The notes: generated by a model from the letters alone, not told the origin. 5,474 nt of DNA from JACMME01 sp051005015 (GCA_051005015.1 JBPCJT010000207.1:1-5474); one strand, 5' to 3'; numbered from the stretch's first letter, positions 1 to 5,474 are shown. Made by a program: numbers and translations.

Positions 1-1395
1 CTGCATGCGCCCCAGCGCCTCTCGCACGTAGCCCGGCTGCACCACCGTGACCACGGGAGATTGCTCGAAGTCGATGCGGAACGCCTCCGTCGTCACGCGG
101 CCCAGGAGCGAGTCCGCGGTGCGATTCTCGAAGTCGGCGATGAGGATGCGCTCACGCTCCTCCAGCATGCCCGCGGCGAGGAGCGAGCCAACCGGACCGA
201 TGCCCAGCGCCCGCATCGCCATGTACCCTGCCGCGGCGAGCCCGAGGAAGGCGAACGCGAGCACGCCCCCGAGAACTGCTTTCCGCCAGGTGAGCCACCG
301 CGGCAGACCAATGCGGACTTTCGCCTTCCGGCCCACAGGGTGCTGCACCAGCGCCGTTGCCAGAATGATGGGAAGGCCGGCCAGGAGAAGAACACCAGCG
401 GCCGGGAGAAACCAGTCCGGGAGGCCGAGCCGGTCTTGCGCAACGTAGTCCGCGGCGAGCACGGCTAGAGCCGCCGCGGCGAACAGCACTAGCGCGCGAA
501 CCGGGTGGACGCGGACGGAAGGCGCCGCCAAGCCTGACGAAGAAGTCGTGTGGTGAGCGGGCAGCGCTTCGAGCTCCCGCACTATCTCATCCGCGGACTG
601 CGGCCGATCCGCGGGGTGCTTCTCCAGACAGCGCATGACGAGCGCGGTGAGCGCGGGCGACACGTTGGGCCGAGTCGCCGTGACCGGTCTTGGCGCCTGG
701 CTCAAATGCGCCATCAGTACCGCCTGAACAGAGGGCCCGGTAAATGGAGTTTGCCCGGTGAGCATCTCGTACGCTAGTACGCCGAGCGCGTATATGTCCG
801 CGCGGTGGTCCACCTGCTCGTCGCCAGCCGCCTGCTCGGGCGCCATATACGCTGGAGTACCCAGCGCCATCCCGGTCGAGGTGAGCGTCTGCGATCCGCC
901 CGCGGCACGCAGCGCCTTCGCCACCCCGAAATCCGCGACTACAGCGTGACGCGCGGTCAGCAGCACGTTCGCGGGCTTGATATCCCGGTGGACGATTCCG
1001 CGCGCATGGGCGTAAGCAAGCGCGTCCACGATACCGCGCAGAATTCGCACACACTCTTCGATCGGAAGCGCGCCGTCACGGGCGAGCTTTTGCTGCAGCG
1101 ACTGCCCTTCGACGAGCGGCATCGTGTAAAAGAGAAAGCCATCCGCCTGGCCGGCCGTCAGCAGGGGGACGATATGCGGGTGCTGCAGCTGCGCCGCGAG
1201 CTGGATCTCCCGCCGGAAGCGTTCCTCGCTCACATCGGCGGCCAGCTCAGGTGGCAACACCTTGACCACGACAGGCCGGCCGAGCGCGGTATCCAGCGCG
1301 ACGAATACGCGGCTCATTCCGCCACCGCCGAGCTCCCGCTCGACACGGTAGCCGGAACCGAGACCATTCTGTAGTCGCGTAACGAGGTCAGCCAC
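1..1395 (-). CDS. Membrane-anchored Hanks-type Ser/Thr protein kinase (partial, C-terminus beyond the window)
   Basis: This is a bacterial eukaryotic-like kinase that phosphorylates Ser/Thr on unknown targets. The frame is open for all 465 codons to base 1, so the C-terminus is missing. The kinase domain (about residues 16-275) is complete: glycine-rich loop ELGGGGMSRVF at 21-31, VVVK lysine K45, helix-C glutamate E63, HRDIKPAN at 136-143 with catalytic D138 and N143, DFG at 155-157, a Ser/Thr-rich activation loop around 168-174 and APE at 185-187. It is an RD kinase, so activation-loop phosphorylation is likely. Three hydrophobic helices follow (about 299-318, 328-350, 373-394), then a region with ILIADFENRTADSLLG at 417-432. 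That region resembles the TolB-like extracytoplasmic segment of acidobacterial and Gemmatimonadota kinases; such proteins often continue into TPRs, which cannot be seen here. The GTG start at 1395 is preferred because GGAG lies 9 bases upstream and the N-terminus then matches the family. The frame stays open up to the upstream gene's stop. Kinase identity is very secure; its role is unknown. Confidence 0.95.
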   Translation of the reverse strand, partial: MADLVTRLQNGLGSGYRVERELGGGGMSRVFVALDTALGRPVVVKVLPPELAADVSEERFRREIQLAAQLQHPHIVPLLTAGQADGFLFYTMPLVEGQSLQQKLARDGALPIEECVRILRGIVDALAYAHARGIVHRDIKPANVLLTARHAVVADFGVAKALRAAGGSQTLTSTGMALGTPAYMAPEQAAGDEQVDHRADIYALGVLAYEMLTGQTPFTGPSVQAVLMAHLSQAPRPVTATRPNVSPALTALVMRCLEKHPADRPQSADEIVRELEALPAHHTTSSSGLAAPSVRVHPVRALVLFAAAALAVLAADYVAQDRLGLPDWFLPAAGVLLLAGLPIILATALVQHPVGRKAKVRIGLPRWLTWRKAVLGGVLAFAFLGLAAAGYMAMRALGIGPVGSLLAAGMLEERERILIADFENRTADSLLGRVTTEAFRIDFEQSPVVTVVQPGYVREALGRMQ

Positions 1396-1545
1396 GCCGC
1401 CGTGCTCCAGTGGGGGGCGAACTAATATCTGCCCCCGATCGCGAATGGGAAAGGGGAACGCCACGCCGTGGGCCTGGAAGGCCACAGCGTTTCGCGCGGG
1501 TGGCTCGGATGCCGTCGGTGGTGGCGGCCGTACCAGGCTCCGCCA
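1396..1545 (-). other. Intergenic region between cysO-moeZ and the kinase gene
   Basis: These 150 bases separate the stop of the cysteine operon's last gene from the kinase start on the same strand. The only notable structure is an imperfect inverted repeat at 1468-1485: arms GTGG/CCAC and CCT/AGG, a three-base loop and one bulged base. It has no following T-tract, so it is a poor intrinsic terminator candidate. No convincing -35/-10 pair was found. The length fits a separate promoter for the kinase, but read-through from the operon cannot be excluded. Confidence 0.4.
1405..1408 (-). promoter_or_regulatory. Ribosome binding site of the kinase gene
   Basis: GGAG on the minus strand lies 9 bases before the GTG at 1395. 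It decides the start, because the frame is open further upstream and also contains GTG codons at 1464 and 1485 that have no comparable site. Confidence 0.55.
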
Positions 1546-3009
1546 TTAATAGCGCGGTAGAGCGGGATCCACCTCGTCGGTCCAACCGGTTATGCCACCC
1601 TTCAGATTCCAGATCCTTCGAAAGCCGGCGGCGTAAAGTTGATGATAAGCTTTCGCGCTGCGGGCTCCGCTGCGGCAGTGCAGCACAATTTCCTGGGCGC
1701 TGTCGAGCTCGTGCATGCGCTCGGGTAGCTGGCCCAGCGGGATGAGTGCCGCGCCGTAAGGCTCGAGGTTCGCTATGTCCCACTCGTGCGGCTCGCGTAC
1801 GTCGATGATTCTGATGGGCTCACCACGGTCGAGGCGCGATTTGAGCTCCACGGGGGACATCTCCGCTGCGCCCGCGCGTTCCGCGGCTTCGGCGGCCTGC
1901 GCCTGCGGGACACCGCAGAACTCCTCGTAATCGATGAGCCCCTTGAGCGTAGGGTGTGTGCCGCAGATTGGGCAGTCGGGATCCTTACGCACCTTTAGCT
2001 CACGCCAGCGAAGGGTGAGCGCATCGGCGAGCAGGAGCCGTCCAATAAGGGGCTCGCCATACCCGAGGATCAGCTTGATAGTTTCGAGCGCCTGAAGTGA
2101 GCCGATGATACCGGGTAGCACGCCGAGTACCCCGCCCTCGGCACAGCTCGGAACGAGCCCGGGAGGGGGCGGCTCGCGAAAAAGGCACCGGTAGCACGGC
2201 CCCTGTTTGGCATAAAATACCGACACCTGTCCCTCGAAGCGGAAGATGGAGCCGTACACATTCGGCTTGCCGAGGAGGACGCAGGCGTCGTTCACGAGGT
2301 AGCGTGTCGGGAAGTTGTCTGTTCCGTCGGCGACGATGTCGTACGGCTCCAGGACCTCGAGCGCGTTCTCGCTCGTGAGCCGGAGCTCGTGCGGGACAAT
2401 GCGCACGTGCGGATTCACGTCGCGCAGCCGCTCGCTGGCGGCCTGAAGCTTGGGCCGCCCGATATCGCTCTCACCGTATAGCACCTGGCGCTGGAGGTTG
2501 GTGGCATCGACAACGTCAAAGTCCACGACCCCGAGCGTACCGACACCGGCGGCGGCCAGGTAGAGGCCGAGCGGCGATCCGAGTCCGCCAGCGCCCACCA
2601 TGAGTACCTTCGCCGCCTTGAGCTTCCGCTGCCCCTCCATGCCGACCTCCGGCATGATGAGGTGACGCGAATAGCGGAAGACCTCGTCCGCGCTCAGCTC
2701 CACCGCACGGTTGGCCGGAGCCGTAGCCAGCGTCGTTCCGCCAGCAACGCTTGGAACAATGGTGATCGTGTCGCCGCTCCTGACTCCGGCGTCTTCACCA
2801 CCGAGGTAGCGTGCTTCCTCCTCGTTGACGTAGACGTTCACGAAGTTCCGCAACGCACCGGCTTCCGTGTACAGGTGAGGCCGAAGGCCGGGGTACTGGC
2901 TCACGAGCTCCGCCAGTACGCCGCCCACGGTCGCCGCGGTGACGGATACATCGGTGTGGCCACCAACGTATGCGCGCAGGGGCGTGGGGATGCGAACGAT
3001 AGGACTCAT
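1546..3009 (-). CDS. Fusion of CysO-like ubiquitin-fold sulfur carrier, MoeB/ThiF-type E1 adenylyltransferase and rhodanese domain
   Basis: The 487-aa protein has three parts. Residues 1-91 are a MoaD/ThiS-fold carrier closest, from memory, to mycobacterial CysO: IPTPLRAYVGG near the start, NFVNVYVNEEE at 55-65 and ITIVPSVAGG at 82-91. A linker (92-105) leads to an E1-like domain (about 106-366) with ATP loop VGAGGLGS at 138-145, NLQRQ at 171-175, K187, DGTDN at 228-232, zinc pairs C272/C275 and C346/C349, and the conserved PSCAE cysteine C289. A rhodanese domain (about 384-485) carries active loop CRSGAR with C445. By family knowledge, the E1 part adenylates the carrier's C-terminal glycine and the rhodanese delivers sulfur to make a thiocarboxylate. 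MoeZ normally has the last two parts while CysO is a separate protein of about 90 aa. The ATG overlaps the mec stop (ATGA), with GGAGGAG at 3012-3018. The internal Gly-Gly implies proteolytic release. The alternative label MoeB (molybdopterin synthesis) is less likely given the neighbours. Confidence 0.93.
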   Translation of the reverse strand: MSPIVRIPTPLRAYVGGHTDVSVTAATVGGVLAELVSQYPGLRPHLYTEAGALRNFVNVYVNEEEARYLGGEDAGVRSGDTITIVPSVAGGTTLATAPANRAVELSADEVFRYSRHLIMPEVGMEGQRKLKAAKVLMVGAGGLGSPLGLYLAAAGVGTLGVVDFDVVDATNLQRQVLYGESDIGRPKLQAASERLRDVNPHVRIVPHELRLTSENALEVLEPYDIVADGTDNFPTRYLVNDACVLLGKPNVYGSIFRFEGQVSVFYAKQGPCYRCLFREPPPPGLVPSCAEGGVLGVLPGIIGSLQALETIKLILGYGEPLIGRLLLADALTLRWRELKVRKDPDCPICGTHPTLKGLIDYEEFCGVPQAQAAEAAERAGAAEMSPVELKSRLDRGEPIRIIDVREPHEWDIANLEPYGAALIPLGQLPERMHELDSAQEIVLHCRSGARSAKAYHQLYAAGFRRIWNLKGGITGWTDEVDPALPRY

Positions 3010-3443
3010 AACTCCTCCACGATTGTCAACTCTTCTTCCTGGAACCTCGAACGGTCGTCGGCCAACAGCCAGGCGCGCACAGGTCCTGTGTCGTCCTCCT
3101 TCACGGCCACGATCAGATAACCGTACCAGGGCCAGGCGTGTTCCCGATCGAACGCAGAAGGCTCCGATGTGCCGTTGGGGTGCGAATGGTAAAAGCCTAT
3201 CACCTGCAGTCCCTGGTCCTCGGCGTCCCGCTCGGCCGAACGCACCGTCTCGGCCGGAATCTGGTATCGGCGGTCTCGCTCGCTGGCCAGAACGTTCTCG
3301 AGCGCTATTATGCGCACCACATTTCGGGGTGCGCCATGATTGCCGGAGTCACGGCCGACGAGCACGCCGCAGCACTCTTCCGGATACGCGAGGCGCGCGT
3401 AAGCGGTCACTTCTCCGAGTATGGAAGCAGGCAGCCGCATCAT
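3006..3443 (-). CDS. mec: JAMM/MPN+ zinc metallopeptidase, Mec-like (releases cysteine from CysO-Cys)
   Basis: The 145-aa single-domain JAB/MPN+ peptidase has a full catalytic set: the PEECCG glutamate E23, then HSHP with H86, S87 and H88, and D99, fitting the E-x(n)-H-x-H-x(10)-D zinc signature. In Mycobacterium, Mec+ hydrolyses the bond between the CysO C-terminal glycine and cysteine, giving free cysteine and recycled CysO. The gene sits between cysM and the carrier/E1 fusion, which supports that role. It overlaps both neighbours by 4 bases (ATGA), indicating translational coupling. The ATG at 3443 is preferred over an in-frame GTG at 3458 because GGGAG lies 8 bases before it and it overlaps the cysM stop. 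No signal peptide or membrane segment is visible, so it is cytoplasmic. Because the carrier is fused to the E1, this enzyme may also cut after the internal Gly-Gly; this is inference, with a precedent in the QbsD/QbsE pair of quinolobactin synthesis. Confidence 0.9.
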   Translation of the reverse strand: MMRLPASILGEVTAYARLAYPEECCGVLVGRDSGNHGAPRNVVRIIALENVLASERDRRYQIPAETVRSAERDAEDQGLQVIGFYHSHPNGTSEPSAFDREHAWPWYGYLIVAVKEDDTGPVRAWLLADDRSRFQEEELTIVEEL

Positions 3444-4357
3444 GGCAGCTTCTCCCACCAGCTTTCACTCAGGTAACGCTCGCCTCCGTCGGGAATGAGT
3501 GTCACTACCATGGCGTCCGGGCCACACGCGGCGGCTACGCGCAGCGCCGCGGCCACGTTCGCGCCGCCGGACGCGCCGGCGAGTATCCCTTCCTCGCGCG
3601 CGAGCCGCCGCGCCGTTGCCTGGGCCTCCTCAGTGGTAATCACGACAGTCGCGTCCGCGAGCGCCGGGTCAAAGACGCCTGGCACGATAGCCGTGGCCAT
3701 GTGCTTTACGCCTTCCAGTCCGTGCATCGGAGAATCGGGCTGCACCGCGACAAGCCGGATGTCGGGACTGTACTCGCGCAGGCGCCGCCCAGCGCCGACG
3801 AAGGTTCCTCTCGTCCCCAGTGCCGCCACGAAGTGCGTGACCCCACGGTTCGACTGCTCCCAGATCTCCACGCCTGTGGTATCGTAGTGCGCCTGGACGT
3901 TCTCGGCGTTGTTGTACTGATCCGCGTAGAAGTACCGCTTGGGCCACTCCGCCGCACGCCGTCTGGCCTCCCGGATTGCACCGTCGGAGCCCTCCAGCGC
4001 ATCCGTGATGATGATCGTCGCACCGTAGCACCGCAAAAGCTTCCGTCGCTCGACGCTGGCGTTGCCGGGGATGCAGATCTCGCACGCATACCCGCGCTCC
4101 ACGCACAGCATGGCGTACGCGATCCCGGTGTTACCGGAGCTGGCATCGAGGAGCGCCACACCGGACGCGAGCCGCCCATCCCGCTCCGCGGCCCGGATGA
4201 TCGCCCGTGCCGGCCGATCCTTCACGCTGCCTCCGGGATTGAAGTATTCGAGCTTGACGAAAACGCGCGCTGCGCCAGCGGATGCCATCCGGCGCAGAGG
4301 CAGGAGCGGCGTGTTACCGATCAGCTGGTCGAGCGAGACAACGGGATCCGGGGACAC
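3440..4357 (-). CDS. cysM: PLP-dependent cysteine synthase, CysM type (probably uses thiocarboxylated carrier protein)
   Basis: This 305-aa fold-type II PLP enzyme replaces the leaving group of an activated serine (O-acetylserine or O-phosphoserine) with sulfur. Visible motifs are LIGNTPLL near 13-20, NPGGSVKDRPA at 40-50 with Schiff-base lysine K46, SSGNTG at 73-78 (substrate loop), GTRGT at 181-185 (PLP phosphate loop, with Arg where Gly or Thr is common), HGLEGVKHM at 212-220, ASGGA at 262-266 and PDGGERYLS near the end. It is first in an operon with a JAMM peptidase and a CysO/E1 fusion, the partners of M. tuberculosis CysM, so the sulfur donor is probably a protein thiocarboxylate rather than free sulfide. 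It ends 9 residues after YLS and so lacks the longer tail of the mycobacterial enzyme. The GTG start at 4357 follows AAGGAGA at a 6-base spacing; the frame is open for 50 more codons to an ATG at 4507, but that stretch is not family-like. The serine substrate cannot be decided from sequence. Confidence 0.93.
   Translation of the reverse strand: MSPDPVVSLDQLIGNTPLLPLRRMASAGAARVFVKLEYFNPGGSVKDRPARAIIRAAERDGRLASGVALLDASSGNTGIAYAMLCVERGYACEICIPGNASVERRKLLRCYGATIIITDALEGSDGAIREARRRAAEWPKRYFYADQYNNAENVQAHYDTTGVEIWEQSNRGVTHFVAALGTRGTFVGAGRRLREYSPDIRLVAVQPDSPMHGLEGVKHMATAIVPGVFDPALADATVVITTEEAQATARRLAREEGILAGASGGANVAAALRVAAACGPDAMVVTLIPDGGERYLSESWWEKLP
3452..3456 (-). promoter_or_regulatory. Ribosome binding site of mec
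   Basis: GGGAG inside the 3' end of cysM lies 8 bases before the ATG at 3443. It favours that codon over the in-frame GTG at 3458, which overlaps the site itself. Confidence 0.55.
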
Positions 4358-4363
4358 GTCCGC

Positions 4364-4370
4364 TCTCCTT
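4364..4370 (-). promoter_or_regulatory. Ribosome binding site of cysM
   Basis: AAGGAGA on the minus strand lies 6 bases before the GTG at 4357. It is the best such site in the open frame and decides the start against the ATG at 4507. Confidence 0.7.
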
Positions 4371-4635
4371 CGCAGGGAATTCTGGCTGGCAGCGCCGAAT
4401 CCGTCGCGACTTTGCTGAAGTATGCGGGGATGCGGCGATGAATGGTAATGCTCGGGCGAACCATGCGGTCGTCCGTTGGTCAAGCCGGCCGTTGCCGTAC
4501 GAGACACTCATGGTACCTCGGAAGCAGGGAGTAGGAGGTGAAAAGTGGTAGAAGGTCAGTCTGGCGGTTAAGGCTGGCCGTGGCATCTTCTCAGCACGCG
4601 TAATGATCAGCACCAGCGCCGACCCCTCACCGAGC

Positions 4636-4640
4636 GGAGG
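4636..4640 (+). promoter_or_regulatory. Ribosome binding site of the membrane-protein gene
   Basis: GGAGG lies 4 bases before the ATG at 4645. It supports that start over the upstream in-frame ATG at 4603, which has no purine-rich site. Confidence 0.65.
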
Positions 4641-4644
4641 TTTT

Positions 4645-5205
4645 ATGGTCTCCCTAACGTCACTCTGGATTCCAATTCTGGTGTCAGCGGCGGTCGTATT
4701 CGTGGCGAGCTCGATTATCCACATGCTTCTTCCCTACCACCGCACCGACTTTCGCCAGGCCCCCGCCGAGGACGATGTGATGGATGCCCTGCGCAAAACC
4801 GGCATCGCGTCCGGTGACTACGTAGTTCCCTTCGCAGGGAGTCCCGCGCGAATGAAAGACCCGGACTTCGTCGCCAGGATGACGAGGGGTCCTATCGCCT
4901 TCATGACCATCATGAAGGGCGGACCGCCGGAGGTGGGTGCTCAGCTGGCGCAATGGTTTCTCTACTGCGCCCTGATCAGCACTTTTGCCGCGTACATGGC
5001 GAGCCGTGCCCTGGGAGCCGGCAGCGAATACCTCGCCGTCTTCCGGTTCGCGGGTACAGCCGCATTCCTCGGCTACGCCGGCGCGCTGTTGCAGAATTCG
5101 ATCTGGTACCGCCGTGCCTGGAGCAGCACGCTCAAGTCGATGTTCGATGGGATCGTATACGCGCTGCTGACTGGCGGAATTTTCGGGTGGCTCTGGCCGA
5201 AATAG
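4645..5205 (+). CDS. Conserved hypothetical four-helix membrane protein
   Basis: This is a 186-aa integral membrane protein of unknown function. Predicted helices lie at about 7-29, 98-120, 130-151 and 165-184. The first helix runs into an HMLLPYHRTDF motif (26-36), followed by a soluble stretch of about 60 residues with an acidic segment (AEDDVMDALR, 41-50) and a Met- and Gly-rich approach to helix 2 (FMTIMKGGPP, 86-95). The end carries NSIWYRRAWS (151-160), FDGIVYALLTGG (167-178) and a terminal FGWLWPK. From memory it resembles short uncharacterised proteins in Acidobacteria, Gemmatimonadota and Bacteroidetes with the same HM-LPYHR and FDG-YAL motifs; I know no assigned role or domain name. 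No cleavable signal peptide is evident, since helix 1 looks like an anchor. The gene stands alone, divergent from cysM. Its C-terminus appears complete, so the putative insertion sequence downstream has not cut it. The reading frame is secure; the function is unknown. Confidence 0.8.
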   Translation: MVSLTSLWIPILVSAAVVFVASSIIHMLLPYHRTDFRQAPAEDDVMDALRKTGIASGDYVVPFAGSPARMKDPDFVARMTRGPIAFMTIMKGGPPEVGAQLAQWFLYCALISTFAAYMASRALGAGSEYLAVFRFAGTAAFLGYAGALLQNSIWYRRAWSSTLKSMFDGIVYALLTGGIFGWLWPK

Positions 5206-5374
5206 GAGGGAGTGGTACTTCGGCGCGGCATCAGCCTCGGGGAGAGTAGTTCTCGTGTAATGGCAGAGGTAACTTCAAAAGGTGTGGAAATAAGCGGAAG
5301 GCGGTGACACCTTCTCGGGTGAGAGTCAATCACCCCCGGGCCCAATCCCCGGCAACGAAAAGGAGCCACCGCCA
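5206..5374 (+). other. Intergenic region with nested inverted repeats, probable left end of an insertion sequence
   Basis: These 169 bases contain several short inverted repeats: GGTGT/ACACC at 5281-5285 and 5307-5311, GGGTGA/TCACCC at 5317-5322 and 5330-5335 (7-base loop), CCGGG/CCCGG at 5336-5340 and 5348-5352 (7-base loop), and an outer GGCGGTG/CACCGCC pair at 5300-5306 and 5367-5373. The TGTAAT at 5256-5261 resembles a -10 box but has no matching -35. If the next gene is a transposase, the element's left terminal repeat should lie here, possibly around 5240-5290. The matching right end is outside the window, so the boundary cannot be set. Confidence 0.4.
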
Positions 5375-5474
5375 ATGGACAAGATCATTCAGGAATCAGC
5401 AGAGTCAAGCCGCGCCGTTGTATTCGGCACGCTGGAGGCGTTCGCCAGGGAGAATATTCAGCGGTTCATTCAGC
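5375..5474 (+). CDS. Probable IS256/Mutator-family transposase, N-terminal fragment (runs off the window)
   Basis: Only 33 codons are visible. The ATG at 5375 follows AAGGAG (5360-5365) at a 9-base spacing, which is a good start. The peptide begins MDKIIQESAESSR and continues through FGTLEAFARENIQRFIQ. From memory this is the typical N-terminus of one group of IS256-type transposases, where such a helix leads into a conserved LLEEEV-LGR segment and later a DDE catalytic domain; neither is in the window. About 70% of third codon positions are G or C (23 of 33), which may be lower than in the kinase gene and would fit mobile DNA, but the sample is tiny. If correct, the enzyme cuts and joins the ends of its own insertion sequence. 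An unrelated helical protein remains possible. Confidence 0.55.
   Translation, partial: MDKIIQESAESSRAVVFGTLEAFARENIQRFIQ

Larger units (their letters stand above)
4358..4644. other. Divergent intergenic region between cysM and the membrane-protein gene
   Basis: This 287-bp stretch must carry the operon promoter (minus) and probably that of the plus-strand gene. On the minus strand a weak pair is visible: TTACCA at 4443-4448 and CATACT at 4419-4424 with an 18-base spacer, each matching the sigma-70 consensus at 4 of 6 positions; this is not enough to call. No good pair was seen on the plus strand. A purine-rich GGAGG at 4534-4538 precedes an 8-codon open frame at 4545-4571. No riboswitch (such as SAM or T-box) was recognised by eye. 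Confidence 0.4.

Noticed and set aside
47..1374. Several plus-strand open frames of 60-190 codons opposite the kinase gene
   Set aside because: They lie antisense to a kinase with every catalytic motif in place and show no domain or convincing ribosome binding site.
1468..1485. Intrinsic terminator between cysO-moeZ and the kinase gene
   Set aside because: The stem is short with a bulge and no T-tract follows on the minus strand, so it is not called.
1546..3009. Annotation as MoeB for molybdenum cofactor synthesis
   Set aside because: The E1 domain alone would fit, but the fused carrier is CysO-like and the operon partners are CysM and a Mec-like JAMM peptidase, with no molybdopterin genes in view.
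2939..4441. A 500-codon open frame on the plus strand opposite mec and cysM
   Set aside because: The minus strand here encodes two proteins with complete catalytic motifs and coupled starts. The plus-strand translation is rich in Arg, Pro and Ala with no recognisable motif, as expected for an antisense shadow in high-GC DNA.
4358..4507. A 50-residue N-terminal extension of CysM from the ATG at 4507
   Set aside because: The extension has no family resemblance, and a strong AAGGAGA site precedes the GTG at 4357, where the protein matches the usual CysM N-terminus.
5256..5261. A -10 promoter box TGTAAT upstream of the putative transposase
   Set aside because: It matches 5 of 6 consensus bases, but no -35-like hexamer lies 16-18 bases upstream, and it may simply be part of the element's end.
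1..5474. CRISPR array, tRNA or rRNA genes
   Set aside because: No regularly spaced direct repeats, tRNA cloverleaf or rRNA-like stretch was seen when reading both strands.

Overview
The window most likely comes from a high-GC Gemmatimonadota or related soil-type bacterium. This rests on an inference from memory: the 465 visible residues of the minus-strand Ser/Thr kinase (an N-terminus of the ADLVTRLQNGLG type, then ELGGGGMSRVF, three membrane segments and an ILIADFENRTADSLLG region) resemble kinases that occur in many copies in Gemmatimonadota genomes. No rRNA or tRNA is present to confirm it.

Layout. Positions 1-1395 (minus) hold the kinase, whose C-terminal part lies beyond the left edge. 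A 150-bp gap follows. Positions 1546-4357 (minus) hold a tight three-gene operon transcribed in the order cysM, mec, cysO-moeZ, with a 4-bp ATGA overlap at each junction. A divergent 287-bp intergenic region separates it from a plus-strand gene at 4645-5205, which encodes a small four-helix membrane protein of unknown function. After a 169-bp gap with nested hairpins, the first 33 codons of another plus-strand gene begin at 5375. These look like the N-terminus of an IS256/Mutator-type transposase, so an insertion sequence probably starts close to the right edge.

How the genes work together. The operon encodes the protein-bound-thiocarboxylate route to cysteine known from Mycobacterium tuberculosis (CysO, MoeZ, CysM, Mec+). 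A ubiquitin-like carrier is adenylated and thiocarboxylated by an E1-like enzyme with a rhodanese domain. A PLP-dependent CysM transfers the carrier-bound sulfur to activated serine. A JAMM metallopeptidase then releases cysteine from the carrier. The striking feature is that the carrier and its activating enzyme are one polypeptide here: the carrier's Gly-Gly end is internal (residues 90-91), followed by a short linker and the E1 domain. The carrier should therefore need proteolytic release before it can be activated, and the JAMM protein encoded just upstream is the obvious candidate.

The kinase and the membrane protein have no visible functional link to the cysteine operon.
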